NCBI GenBank assembly: GCA_021151625.1
Contig: JAGKWY010000126.1
Location: 1-32,324 of the forward strand
Reading direction: 5' to 3'
DNA length: 32,324 bases
DNA from: Gammaproteobacteria bacterium
GTDB taxonomy: Bacteria > Pseudomonadota > Gammaproteobacteria > Pseudomonadales > Cellvibrionaceae
This document shows, piece by piece, positions 9,645 to 16,469 of this stretch (positions are counted from its first letter, which is position 1; each line of letters begins with the position of its first letter). Below the pieces are notes generated by a model. It had not been told where the DNA came from and searched no databases. It was given only the letters and a program-made list of their open reading frames with translations. A program made the translations under genes and the position numbers.

Positions 9645-9691
9645 GCCGTCGCTACCATAATTGCAGTCACAGAATAAACACAGGAAACACC

Positions 9692-10093
9692 ATGAGAGCG
9701 CCCCAACGCATAGAAAAGAAAATCGAAGAAGTGGCGAGCCTGCTAATCCCGCTGCAAGGGCGCATGCTGCTGGCAAGCTGGCGCGAGCAAACCATCCCCC
9801 TGCTCTCCTTTGAAGTGATGAATGGTGAGGAAAAGCCGGGCGTTGTCACCCGCTCCCGTTTTGCTGTAATCAACACCACTGGCCAGCATGATGCTCTGCC
9901 CTTTATCGCCATACTCACCCAGGGCCTGCCGCGTTTGGCGCGCGTGACTGAAGAAGAGATCACCGAGCGCGAAGACGCCGATAAAAAGCCCTTCGAACTA
10001 ATGCATGTAAGTTGGGCCGGTGAAGAAGCCGTCATCCCCGACGTCGAAGCCATGGAGCGCGCGTTCCTCGACTATTTGCATCTGGATAACTAG
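9692..10093 (+). CDS. chpC: ChpC-like CheW-type adaptor, apparently internally shortened
   Basis: 133 residues, last gene of the Pil-Chp run, with a good ribosome binding site (AGGA 7 bases before ATG). CheW-fold features are present: a first strand (VASLLIPLQGRMLL, about 14-27), IPLLSFEVMNG (about 35-45), the strand FAVINTTG, and a late IPDVEAMERAFLDYL helix. ChpC normally couples receptors to the ChpA kinase. Between about residues 27 and 30 the protein jumps from the first strand straight into SWREQTIPLLSFE. In the CheW family these are separated by about 25-30 residues with the conserved hydrophobic strand and loop that pack the first beta barrel. I infer an in-frame deletion of about 80-100 bp. 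A naturally minimal CheW variant is the alternative. Confidence 0.75.
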   Translation: MRAPQRIEKKIEEVASLLIPLQGRMLLASWREQTIPLLSFEVMNGEEKPGVVTRSRFAVINTTGQHDALPFIAILTQGLPRLARVTEEEITEREDADKKPFELMHVSWAGEEAVIPDVEAMERAFLDYLHLDN

Positions 10094-10112
10094 GTTGCAT
10101 TTGGAATAAGCA

Positions 10113-10460
10113 ATGACCGCTATTACTGAACTACTTGTCGAGGATCTCATCCCCGGCACCGGCAAAGCCGTGGTCAAAGGTGCCCTCATCACCACCCACT
10201 ACACCGGCTGGCTCGAAGACGGCACCGAATTCGATTCCTCCCACCGCAAAGGCAAACCTTTTCAATGTGTCATCGGCACCGGCCGCGTCATCAAAGGTTG
10301 GGACCAGGGCCTGATCGGCATGCAAGTCGGCGGCAAACGCAAACTGCAAGTCCCTGCGCACCTGGCTTATGGTGAACGCCAAATCGGCCCACTGATCAAA
10401 CCCAATTCCAATCTGGTGTTTGAGATTGAATTGCTGGAAGTATTAACGCGGGATGATTAG
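10113..10460 (+). CDS. FKBP-type peptidyl-prolyl cis-trans isomerase
   Basis: 115 residues forming a single FKBP domain, the size of small cytoplasmic FKBPs, with no signal peptide. Family hallmarks are THYTGWLEDGTEFDSS (about 28-43), the core motif VIKGWDQGLIGMQVGGKR (about 58-75), VPAHLAYGER and the final strand LVFEIELLEV. It would catalyse proline isomerisation during protein folding. It starts 19 bases after chpC on the same strand and could be co-transcribed, but a role in the pilus system is not indicated. The AT-rich islet begins directly after it. Confidence 0.95.
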   Translation: MTAITELLVEDLIPGTGKAVVKGALITTHYTGWLEDGTEFDSSHRKGKPFQCVIGTGRVIKGWDQGLIGMQVGGKRKLQVPAHLAYGERQIGPLIKPNSNLVFEIELLEVLTRDD

Positions 10461-10470
10461 CATTAAAAAA

Positions 10471-11115
10471 CTAATTTCCTTTGCTACTAAAGTAGTAGCT
10501 AGCCGTTTTCTCACTATCCGAATAGGTTGACATTATATTAGCTTCAAAATCTTCTGAATATTTACTCATGATGAATCGACCAATATCTGAGCCTATCTTT
10601 AGCTGGCTAGATTTATCTTCAGCATAAAATTTAATTTCGCAAGTCGATGTTTTACATTTAATTGAACGTAACTCTTTATCCTGAAATTCAGTTGCTTCTG
10701 CAAATAATTTTTGAAGTTTTCGCTCCTGCTCGATGGCCCATACTTCATTGACAGACTCCTCAGCATATTTTTTTGGTAGTTGTGTAATTATTTTTGCTCG
10801 CGGTTCTTCAGTTTCTTTCATTTCGTTGGGAACTTCATTTTGATCATACGAAACACTATCGTCAGATAGCCCCATGCTTTTTGACGGTTTTTCTTCTTTA
10901 ACAGCAATCCCTTCATATTTTTTTTGCTGGTCTGCCTTAATATATTCAATTTCTTTCTGTAACCTATTTTTTTCCTCTAACAATATTGTAAGTTCTTTAT
11001 CTTTTACATCAGCAGCCACATTTGAGGATTTATTATTTTTATATTTATCACCCAAAAACCAACCTGATGTTAAAAACAATAATCCAGACACAGCTATCAA
11101 TATAATTTTTTTCAT
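10471..11115 (-). CDS. Membrane-anchored coiled-coil protein with CX4C motif, paralogue A
   Basis: Not a family I can name. The 214-residue protein starts at ATG 11115 (CAGGA just upstream); an upstream in-frame extension to 11166 is less likely because it delays the signal anchor. Residues 1-22 form a single hydrophobic segment (MKKIILIAVSGLLFLTSGWF). Residues 36-66 are a charged coiled coil with LQKEIEYIK, followed by a polar, acidic stretch. The C-terminal domain (about 120-214) has EVWA, then SIKCKTSTCEIKF with Cys154 and Cys159, a likely disulfide if periplasmic. It is clearly similar in layout and motifs to the protein encoded on the opposite strand from 11499. AT-rich composition unlike flanking genes suggests transfer. 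It follows the 77-residue secreted protein gene in a probable two-gene operon. Confidence 0.8.
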   Translation of the reverse strand: MKKIILIAVSGLLFLTSGWFLGDKYKNNKSSNVAADVKDKELTILLEEKNRLQKEIEYIKADQQKKYEGIAVKEEKPSKSMGLSDDSVSYDQNEVPNEMKETEEPRAKIITQLPKKYAEESVNEVWAIEQERKLQKLFAEATEFQDKELRSIKCKTSTCEIKFYAEDKSSQLKIGSDIGRFIMSKYSEDFEANIMSTYSDSEKTASYYFSSKGN

Positions 11116-11166
11116 TCCTGACACTCTTGAAAATGGTGAACTCAAAAGTTCACCATGAAAAAACAA

Positions 11167-11400
11167 TCAACCAACACAAATTTCCCACCGTTGAATCATT
11201 GGTGGACCATATAGGTAATAAGTTGCCCATACTTCCCCATGACAATAGGTGGTTCCTAAATTTGTAACGTAGTCGTAGTCGTATGATGCTATTTTTTTAT
11301 GCTCAATTACACGATTAGGTGGATCAGGGATATTTAACGCAAACACACTAGTTGAGAATGTAAAAAATATTGCAATTATTCCTGTAAGTAGCAATTTCAT
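11167..11400 (-). CDS. Small secreted protein, 77 residues, unknown function
   Basis: The first 21 residues are a signal peptide (MKLLLTGIIAIFFTFSTSVFA). The mature part is about 56 residues and rich in Tyr and Trp, with two cysteines (TTYCHGEVW and the near-terminal WEICVG) that could form a disulfide. AGGA lies 7 bases before the ATG. It is the first gene of a minus-strand pair; the next gene starts 51 bases after its stop. AT-rich like its neighbours. I recognise no family; the association with the CX4C protein suggests a shared periplasmic role, which is inference. Confidence 0.72.
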   Translation of the reverse strand: MKLLLTGIIAIFFTFSTSVFALNIPDPPNRVIEHKKIASYDYDYVTNLGTTYCHGEVWATYYLYGPPMIQRWEICVG

Positions 11401-11426
11401 ATAAATGTCCTATTAATTGATATTTT

Positions 11427-11455
11427 TTGCGCACTAAACACAAACTTAGTATAGT
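11427..11455 (+). promoter_or_regulatory. Candidate promoter for paralogue B
   Basis: TTGCGC at 11427-11432, a 17-base spacer and TATAGT at 11450-11455 form a sigma-70-like promoter reading toward the GTG at 11499. The -10 matches consensus at five of six bases and the -35 at three. The region lies between two divergent transcripts, so regulation could be shared. Confidence 0.4.
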
Positions 11456-11498
11456 TGCCAAATTGATGTCGGTAAACTCACTCTAATAGGAAAAAATT

Positions 11499-12143
11499 GT
11501 GAAATTAATTTGTGGCGTTATTTTTGTTATTTGTATGTTTATTTTCGGATGGCAATTGGCACCATACAACACGCTGCAAGAACAGAAAAAAATGCACGAA
11601 TACAATAAGGAGAATTTAAAAAAAGAAGTACATGCTTTACAAAAGGAAATTTCATATATAAAAAATGACGATTTGATAGAAAATGAAAAACTCAAAGAAG
11701 AATCTGTAAATTCAGGAAAAATGACGGATGAGGAAAATTTAATTAGACCAAACATTGAAGAGAAAATGAAAAGGCTTGCAGAGAATTATAAAAATATAAA
11801 AAATTACGACCTGTCCATAGCCACAAAAAATGCTTTTGAGGCAGAACCTCTGGAAAGTGAGTGGGCACAACCACGGGTCGAGGCATTACAAAATTTAATG
11901 TCTTCAGACCGGAGTTTTCAGGGTATCAATCTAAAAGGCATAGAGTGTAAATCAAAGCATTGTCGAATAGAAATTTTCAGTAACCAGCCATCCGACACCG
12001 ATGGTATGACTTCCATTCTTAATAGGGTGATTGAAGAGAAAGCTAAATCGCTATTTATACCTTATACGGAACTTCAATATTCGCCCGAAGAAAAAACAAC
12101 AACTATCTATTTAACAGATGATCCGAGCGCGTCTCTTTACTGA
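11499..12143 (+). CDS. Membrane-anchored coiled-coil protein with CX4C motif, paralogue B
   Basis: 214 residues from GTG 11499 (AGG 8 bases upstream), exactly the length of paralogue A. Residues 1-20 form a hydrophobic anchor (MKLICGVIFVICMFIFGWQL). A lysine/glutamate-rich coiled coil carries LQKEISYIK, matching LQKEIEYIK of the other copy. The C-terminal domain begins with ESEWA and has GIECKSKHCRIEIF, with Cys150 and Cys155 at the same spacing. I do not recognise the family. The two copies are transcribed divergently, flanking a small secreted protein gene. The stop codon sits exactly where homology to the 3' end of rsmE begins, marking a likely junction. AT-rich composition points to horizontal acquisition of the islet. 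Confidence 0.8.
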   Translation: MKLICGVIFVICMFIFGWQLAPYNTLQEQKKMHEYNKENLKKEVHALQKEISYIKNDDLIENEKLKEESVNSGKMTDEENLIRPNIEEKMKRLAENYKNIKNYDLSIATKNAFEAEPLESEWAQPRVEALQNLMSSDRSFQGINLKGIECKSKHCRIEIFSNQPSDTDGMTSILNRVIEEKAKSLFIPYTELQYSPEEKTTTIYLTDDPSASLY

Positions 12144-12425
12144 AAATCCCCCACAAATACTGCACCAAGCTAATTGCCGCAACTGGTGCAGTTTCTGTTA
12201 TTAATACTCTTGGGCCGAGCATGAGTACGTTGAAATTTTTCGCTTGGCCTTGGATTATTCCGCTTTCCCTTAAACCGCCTTCTGGGCCAATTAACAAGCG
12301 AAACCTTTATGGCTATTGTTCAGCAGGAAGGGATTTTTTATCGCTGTGATGCAGGACACGACGGAGGTCGAAATCGACTTTTAGATAATCCGTCATCTGC
12401 AACGATAACCGGAAATCATTATTTT
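12144..12425 (-). pseudogene. Decayed copy of the rsmE 3' end
   Basis: The minus strand reads as the last third of RsmE: RRVLHHSDKKSLPAEQ, then stops, then LLIGPEGGLRES and AKNFNVLMLGPRVLITETA, ending LVQYLWG. It parallels intact rsmE (13957-14682). Two in-frame stops (TAG and TAA) replace lysine and glutamine codons before LLIGPEGG, and a lost base near the end removes the normal stop. The copy is in direct orientation with the intact gene about 1.8 kb away and has diverged substantially, so it is an old duplication. The left edge coincides with the stop of the preceding gene; the right edge fades near 12425. The rest of the gap to 12495 shows nothing else. Confidence 0.85.
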
Positions 12426-12495
12426 CCACTCCCATAATTGCGCTAATATCGCTGATCGTTTTTTTAATGTTTATTAAATTACTTCAGACATAATT

Positions 12496-13278
12496 ATGAC
12501 CACTTACACTCCTAACAAAAACTCCGCACAAGGAAAACGAGTCAATGTAGGTAATGTCGATATCTACTACGAAGAATTCGGAATTGGTAATCCGCTGGTG
12601 CTTTTGCATGGTTTTGGGGGTTGTACGCAGAATTGGTATCCGTTTGTTGATGAGTTCGCAAAACATTTTCGGTTAATTCTGGTGGATTTGCGCGGGCATG
12701 GTTATTCCACGAATCCCGATAATTTGTTTACACACAAAGCCGCCGCGCAAGATATTTTTCAATTGCTCGATCACTTGGAGATAAATTCTTTTTCTGCAAT
12801 GGGAATGAGTAGTGGTGGTATGACGCTGTTACATATGGCGACCAGCCAACCCGAGCGGATTGAGGCGATGGTGTTAATTAGCGCAACGACGCATTTCCCC
12901 GAACAAGCCCGCGCCATAATGCGCAACGCATCATTGGCGACTATGCCGCGTCCGGTGCAAGAAATGTATCACGTCTGCGCAACGCGTGGCGATGAGCAGA
13001 TTCAACAGTTAATTGCTCAATTCAACGCCTTGGCTGACAACTACGAAGATATGAATTTTACCGGGCAGGATTTAGCGCGCATTCGCGCCCGCACTTTGAT
13101 TGTCCACGGCGACAGCGACCGTTTCTTTCCCACCGTGATTCCCCACAGCATGCACCGAACAATCCCCAATGCCGAATTGTGGCTAATCCCCGGCGGGGAC
13201 CATGCCGTTATTTTTTATCCCGCAATTGCGTTTGCGGAAAAAGCCCTTGGGTTTTTGAATGGGAATTCTGAATCCTAA
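12496..13278 (+). CDS. Alpha/beta hydrolase
   Basis: 260 residues, a complete alpha/beta hydrolase fold without signal peptide. The oxyanion-hole segment is LVLLHGFGG (about 34-42), the strand-4 motif VDLRGHGYS is at about 63-71, the nucleophile elbow is GMSSG with Ser105, the acid is probably Asp208 in HGDSDRF, and the base is His236 in GGDHAV. This order is typical of esterases, haloperoxidase-like and C-C bond hydrolases, and the substrate cannot be read from sequence. It lies between the rsmE remnant and the DTW gene, alone on the plus strand, with no clear ribosome binding site before ATG 12496. Confidence 0.9.
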   Translation: MTTYTPNKNSAQGKRVNVGNVDIYYEEFGIGNPLVLLHGFGGCTQNWYPFVDEFAKHFRLILVDLRGHGYSTNPDNLFTHKAAAQDIFQLLDHLEINSFSAMGMSSGGMTLLHMATSQPERIEAMVLISATTHFPEQARAIMRNASLATMPRPVQEMYHVCATRGDEQIQQLIAQFNALADNYEDMNFTGQDLARIRARTLIVHGDSDRFFPTVIPHSMHRTIPNAELWLIPGGDHAVIFYPAIAFAEKALGFLNGNSES

Positions 13279-13310
13279 TTTAGCGTTATTCTAATCGGTG
13301 AGGCTGTCAT

Positions 13311-13335
13311 GTTGGGGTTCGTTCCTCACCCCAAC
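13311..13335. repeat. Palindromic intergenic repeat (GTTGGGG...CCCCAAC)
   Basis: A 7-bp inverted arm pair around an 11-base loop lies between the convergent hydrolase and DTW genes. It has the look of dispersed extragenic palindromes found in many gammaproteobacterial genomes and could also act as a bidirectional message end. Only one copy is visible here, so repeat status is inference. Confidence 0.5.
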
Positions 13336-13341
13336 CTACAT

Positions 13342-13884
13342 TTAGTTGCGGATTATTTTTGAATTAAAAATCGCGAACTCTGCTTCTAACCGCTGCGCAA
13401 TATCTATTTGGTTTCTTGCTCTTAGAATTTCGATTACGCACTCAGCGGTACACAAACCTCCATCCGGCTGGTTGCGCCTTAGCTGATACTGGGAAACAGT
13501 CTGGGTTTTAATGTGGGCTTTAGGCACGTCTTTTAAATAGGGGCTTTTATTAAACATTTTACGTGCTCCCTGCCAGGTCGCATCCAATAAAATAACATTG
13601 TCAAAGGCTGCGATTGGAGCGGCTTCGGTAGCTTCACTTTCCAGGGGATAAAGTAATACAGTTTTTTCACATCTGATCGCTTCCAGCACAGCTTCACTGG
13701 GTGTGTTTCTTTGCCAAACAACTCGCTCTACTATTTCCGGTGCAAGACTCGCTGCCAATGCACCCGTATTGGATGCGCGCAACAACTCGCGTTCATGTGT
13801 GAGTAGAAATATTTTCATCTCCGCTTCATCTTTAGTTTTTACCAAAATATGTCGCGCTAATGCCGATTGTCTCTTTGAATTCAT
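13342..13884 (-). CDS. DTW-domain protein, TapT-like tRNA aminocarboxypropyltransferase
   Basis: 180 residues with the DTW-family signature: FLLTHERELLRASNTG (about 26-41), the name motif as LLDATWQGARKM (Asp101, Thr103, Trp104), then SPYL and QLRRNQPDGGLCTAE. TapT enzymes place the 3-amino-3-carboxypropyl group of SAM on uridine 47 of tRNAs. The usual N-terminal cysteine cluster of TapT is missing: the protein begins only about 25 residues before the hydrolase-like core, and the only cysteines are Cys72 and one near 145. It is therefore either a shorter DTW subfamily or a truncated gene. It is 72 bases upstream of the rsmE stop region, on the same strand but downstream in transcription order. 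Confidence 0.85.
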   Translation of the reverse strand: MNSKRQSALARHILVKTKDEAEMKIFLLTHERELLRASNTGALAASLAPEIVERVVWQRNTPSEAVLEAIRCEKTVLLYPLESEATEAAPIAAFDNVILLDATWQGARKMFNKSPYLKDVPKAHIKTQTVSQYQLRRNQPDGGLCTAECVIEILRARNQIDIAQRLEAEFAIFNSKIIRN

Positions 13885-13956
13885 AGTCTGGATTCTTGTT
13901 TTCTAATTATGGGCAGGTTAGCGCCCAGTTTTTTTGAATATCTCATTTATAACCTG

Positions 13957-14682
13957 CTAAAAATCCCCCCACAAATACTGCACCAAACTAATCGCAGCAA
14001 CCGGTGCAGTTTCTGTTCTTAATACTCTTGGCCCAAGAGTTAATGCGTTGAAATTTTTTGCTTGCGCTTGCGCGATTTCACTTTCACTTAATCCGCCTTC
14101 GGGGCCGATTAACAAGCTAACACTTTGTGGCTTTTGTTCGACGGGAAGGGTTTCGCTGTCGCGGTGATGGAGAACAAAACGCAGGTCGGAATTTACGGTG
14201 GTTAACCAATCTGAAATTTGAATGGGTGCAGATAATTCCGGTAGTAAATTACGTTGGCATTGTTCACAGGCGCTGATAATAATTTGTTGCCAACGATCAA
14301 TCAGTTTTTCCTGACGCTCGCCGCCAACTTTTACTTCGGTGCGCTCGGTAATCAGCGGTGTGATTTTGGTAACGCCGAGTTCAGTGGCTTTTTGCAAAAC
14401 CCATTCGAAACGTTCGCCGCGCGAAATGCCGATGGCCAGTTCCAGTTGCAGTGGCGATTCGCGATTGTCGGCGGAGTGTTCGGCGATAGCGACAGTGACA
14501 TGTTTCTTGCTCACTTCCTCAATCACCGCGGCGAACTCACCACCAGCGCCATTAAATAAAATTAATTCGCGTCCGGCTTGCATGCGCAGCACTTTGCTCA
14601 GGTGATGGGACGCTGCTTCTTCCAGTTGTACCAGCTCGCCGGTTACTAACGTTTGCTCAGTAAAAATTCGTGGGATACGCAT
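13957..14682 (-). CDS. rsmE: RsmE, 16S rRNA m3U1498 methyltransferase
   Basis: 241 residues from ATG 14682 (MRIPRIF); longer upstream readings run into the previous gene. RsmE methylates N3 of U1498 in 16S rRNA. Visible: the N-terminal PUA-like beta domain with HHLSKVLRMQAGREL (about 26-40), the family segment QKATELGVTKITPL, and the SPOUT knot motifs LLIGPEGGLS and LGPRVLRTETA near the C-terminus, which form the SAM site. Length is normal. It begins 4 bases after the stop of the prenyltransferase-like gene, so it is the last gene of that minus-strand operon. A degraded copy of its 3' end lies at 12144-12425. I recall rsmE close to the Pil-Chp cluster in P. aeruginosa too. Confidence 0.95.
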   Translation of the reverse strand: MRIPRIFTEQTLVTGELVQLEEAASHHLSKVLRMQAGRELILFNGAGGEFAAVIEEVSKKHVTVAIAEHSADNRESPLQLELAIGISRGERFEWVLQKATELGVTKITPLITERTEVKVGGERQEKLIDRWQQIIISACEQCQRNLLPELSAPIQISDWLTTVNSDLRFVLHHRDSETLPVEQKPQSVSLLIGPEGGLSESEIAQAQAKNFNALTLGPRVLRTETAPVAAISLVQYLWGDF

Positions 14683-14686
14683 GCTA

Positions 14687-15757
14687 TTAGTGTTCGCTGT
14701 GAAGTTGTGCGTCGGCAGTGTCGTACGGCAGTGAAGATGAAATAAATAAACGCGCTGCACCTGTGTGTTCAGTTAACGCATCAGCCGCTAATAAAATCGC
14801 GCCTGTGGTCCAGGTGGTTTTTTCGCGTGGCCAAATTACCTGGTCGCGAAAATTAAATCCGGTCCAGTAGCCGCCGTCTTCATCCATAAACTGGTGTAAC
14901 CAGCTAAATAAATTAACGGCTTTGGCATGCTCACCAGCAGCGAGTAACGCCAGCGTTAACTCGCAGGATTCAGCCACAGTTACCCAGGGTTCATCACTTA
15001 CGCAACGACAACCTACATTGTTTTCTACAAAGGTATTCCATTTCATTTCTATGCGCTGTTGCGCAGCTTTGCCTTCCACAACACCGGTGAGAATGGGATA
15101 AAACCAATCCATGGAAAAACGGGTTTTTGGTTCCCAGGTGCGATCAAAACATTCGGGGTGATAACGCAATGTGCGGCCAAGCTTTTGGTGTGCATTGCGC
15201 CATTCATTTGCATCTAATCCCAATTGTTCCGCACATAAAATTGCACATTCGATACTTTTGTAAACGGAACTTGAAGCAGTCACTAATGCGTCTTTTTTTG
15301 CGCTGCCGTCTTCTGCTACCGCCCAATAGATTTCGCCAGTGGGTGATTGGTAGTGCAATACAAAATCAATCGCCTTTTTTACTGCCGGGAAAAATCGCTG
15401 TAAAAAAACGTCATCACCCGTTACTAAAAAGTAATGCCAAATGCCGGTGGCGATATAGGCAATAAAATTGGTTTCGCGATGATTTTTATCAACCGGTTGA
15501 TCGTCCAGATAATTGGCCCACCAGCTGCCATCGTTTAACTGTTCTTGCACTAACCATTCATAGGCGCGCTGGGCTGCCGCATATTCACCACCAATGGTTA
15601 AACCCATAGCGGCTTCGATATGATCCCATGGATCGGCTTTACCACCGGAAAACCAGGGAATGCAGCCGTTCGCTAATTGCGTGCGCAAAATATAATTGAT
15701 GGTGGGGCGCAGTAGCGACTCGGGGAAAAAACCTTTTGTAAGTAATAGATTTTTCAT
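14687..15757 (-). CDS. Prenyltransferase/squalene-cyclase-like alpha/alpha-barrel protein
   Basis: 356 residues from ATG 15757, whose first bases overlap the TGA of the methyltransferase (ATGA), so translation is coupled. The sequence is built of paired helices with aromatic repeat-like motifs (QLANGCIPWFSG, QLNDGSWWANY, MDEDGGYWTGF), as in terpene cyclase, prenyltransferase and glycoside-hydrolase six-hairpin folds. It has no signal peptide, so it probably acts in the cytoplasm. A DPWDHIEAAMGL segment near residue 40 and GGYWTGFNFRD near the end look functional. Neighbours suggest modification of a glycan or lipid-linked sugar. The substrate is unknown, and membership of a real prenyltransferase family is inferred from the fold alone. 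Confidence 0.75.
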   Translation of the reverse strand: MKNLLLTKGFFPESLLRPTINYILRTQLANGCIPWFSGGKADPWDHIEAAMGLTIGGEYAAAQRAYEWLVQEQLNDGSWWANYLDDQPVDKNHRETNFIAYIATGIWHYFLVTGDDVFLQRFFPAVKKAIDFVLHYQSPTGEIYWAVAEDGSAKKDALVTASSSVYKSIECAILCAEQLGLDANEWRNAHQKLGRTLRYHPECFDRTWEPKTRFSMDWFYPILTGVVEGKAAQQRIEMKWNTFVENNVGCRCVSDEPWVTVAESCELTLALLAAGEHAKAVNLFSWLHQFMDEDGGYWTGFNFRDQVIWPREKTTWTTGAILLAADALTEHTGAARLFISSSLPYDTADAQLHSEH

Positions 15758-16467
15758 TGTGAATTTTCTTTCCTGAAATACATCACCACACTTTTTCCCA
15801 TTATTGGATTCAATAATTTTTCCAGCGTTTGCGTAAGCCAGGGTTTTTCCATTAAATCCCATACCAGTAAACGGTGATAGGCTTTTATCAGCGGATTCGT
15901 GTCCTGGGTTTTCCACCAGAGGCATTTCATCCACCAAAAAGGAGAGTGCAGAGCGTGCGCCCAATGACGTTTATAAAATGCAAATGGCTGCTGTTCTATT
16001 TCACGCCGCAAATGTTTACCATTAAAAATACGGATATGGCCACCTTCTACTTGATAGTATTCCTCGCTTAGCCACCAGCAAATTTTTTCCGGCCAGGCGC
16101 GTGGTACCGTAATCGCGAGCAAACCGCCGGGTTTTAAAATTCGCGTTATCTCGGTCAACACGCCTTGATAATCCGGAATATGTTCCAGCACTTCACTGCA
16201 GATAATTTTATCGAAGCTGTTATCTGAAAACGGTAAACGAGTTGCGTCAGCCTGTTGCAAATAAAATTGTTTATGCGTCGACTCCTGCTTGAACGGCAAA
16301 AATCGTTCGCGACTGGTAAGTAAATCGCGATGGTTTAAATCTACACCTATAGCGGTAACATCTGCGTGCAAATACACATTGATGGCATGGCGGCCTTCAC
16401 CGCAACCCAGATCCAATACATGGTCGCCGGTGACGAGCGGAAAATCATCGAAGTTAATCGTCAGCAT
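15754..16467 (-). CDS. Class I SAM-dependent methyltransferase
   Basis: 237 residues from ATG 16467, 2 bases after the glycosyltransferase stop. Motif I is VLDLGCGEGRH at about 17-27, an acidic residue in GVDLNHRDL follows, then ADATRLPFSDNSFDKIICSEVLEHI, typical of ubiE/UbiG-like and glycan-modifying enzymes, and LKPGGLLAITVPR. The C-terminal third is rich in Trp and Lys (HSPFWWMKCLWWKT) and may touch the membrane. Position between a glycosyltransferase and a cyclase-like protein suggests it methylates a glycan or glycolipid intermediate. The substrate cannot be read from sequence. Confidence 0.88.
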   Translation of the reverse strand: MLTINFDDFPLVTGDHVLDLGCGEGRHAINVYLHADVTAIGVDLNHRDLLTSRERFLPFKQESTHKQFYLQQADATRLPFSDNSFDKIICSEVLEHIPDYQGVLTEITRILKPGGLLAITVPRAWPEKICWWLSEEYYQVEGGHIRIFNGKHLRREIEQQPFAFYKRHWAHALHSPFWWMKCLWWKTQDTNPLIKAYHRLLVWDLMEKPWLTQTLEKLLNPIMGKSVVMYFRKENSQ

Positions 16468-16469
16468 AA

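Noticed and set aside
12103..12297. A 64-residue minus-strand frame resembling RsmE
   Set aside because: It is the open part of a decayed rsmE copy with in-frame stops just upstream and a lost stop at the end, so it is annotated as a pseudogene.
12426..12495. Remaining gap before the hydrolase gene
   Set aside because: AT-rich, but no promoter pair or small frame good enough to report was found.
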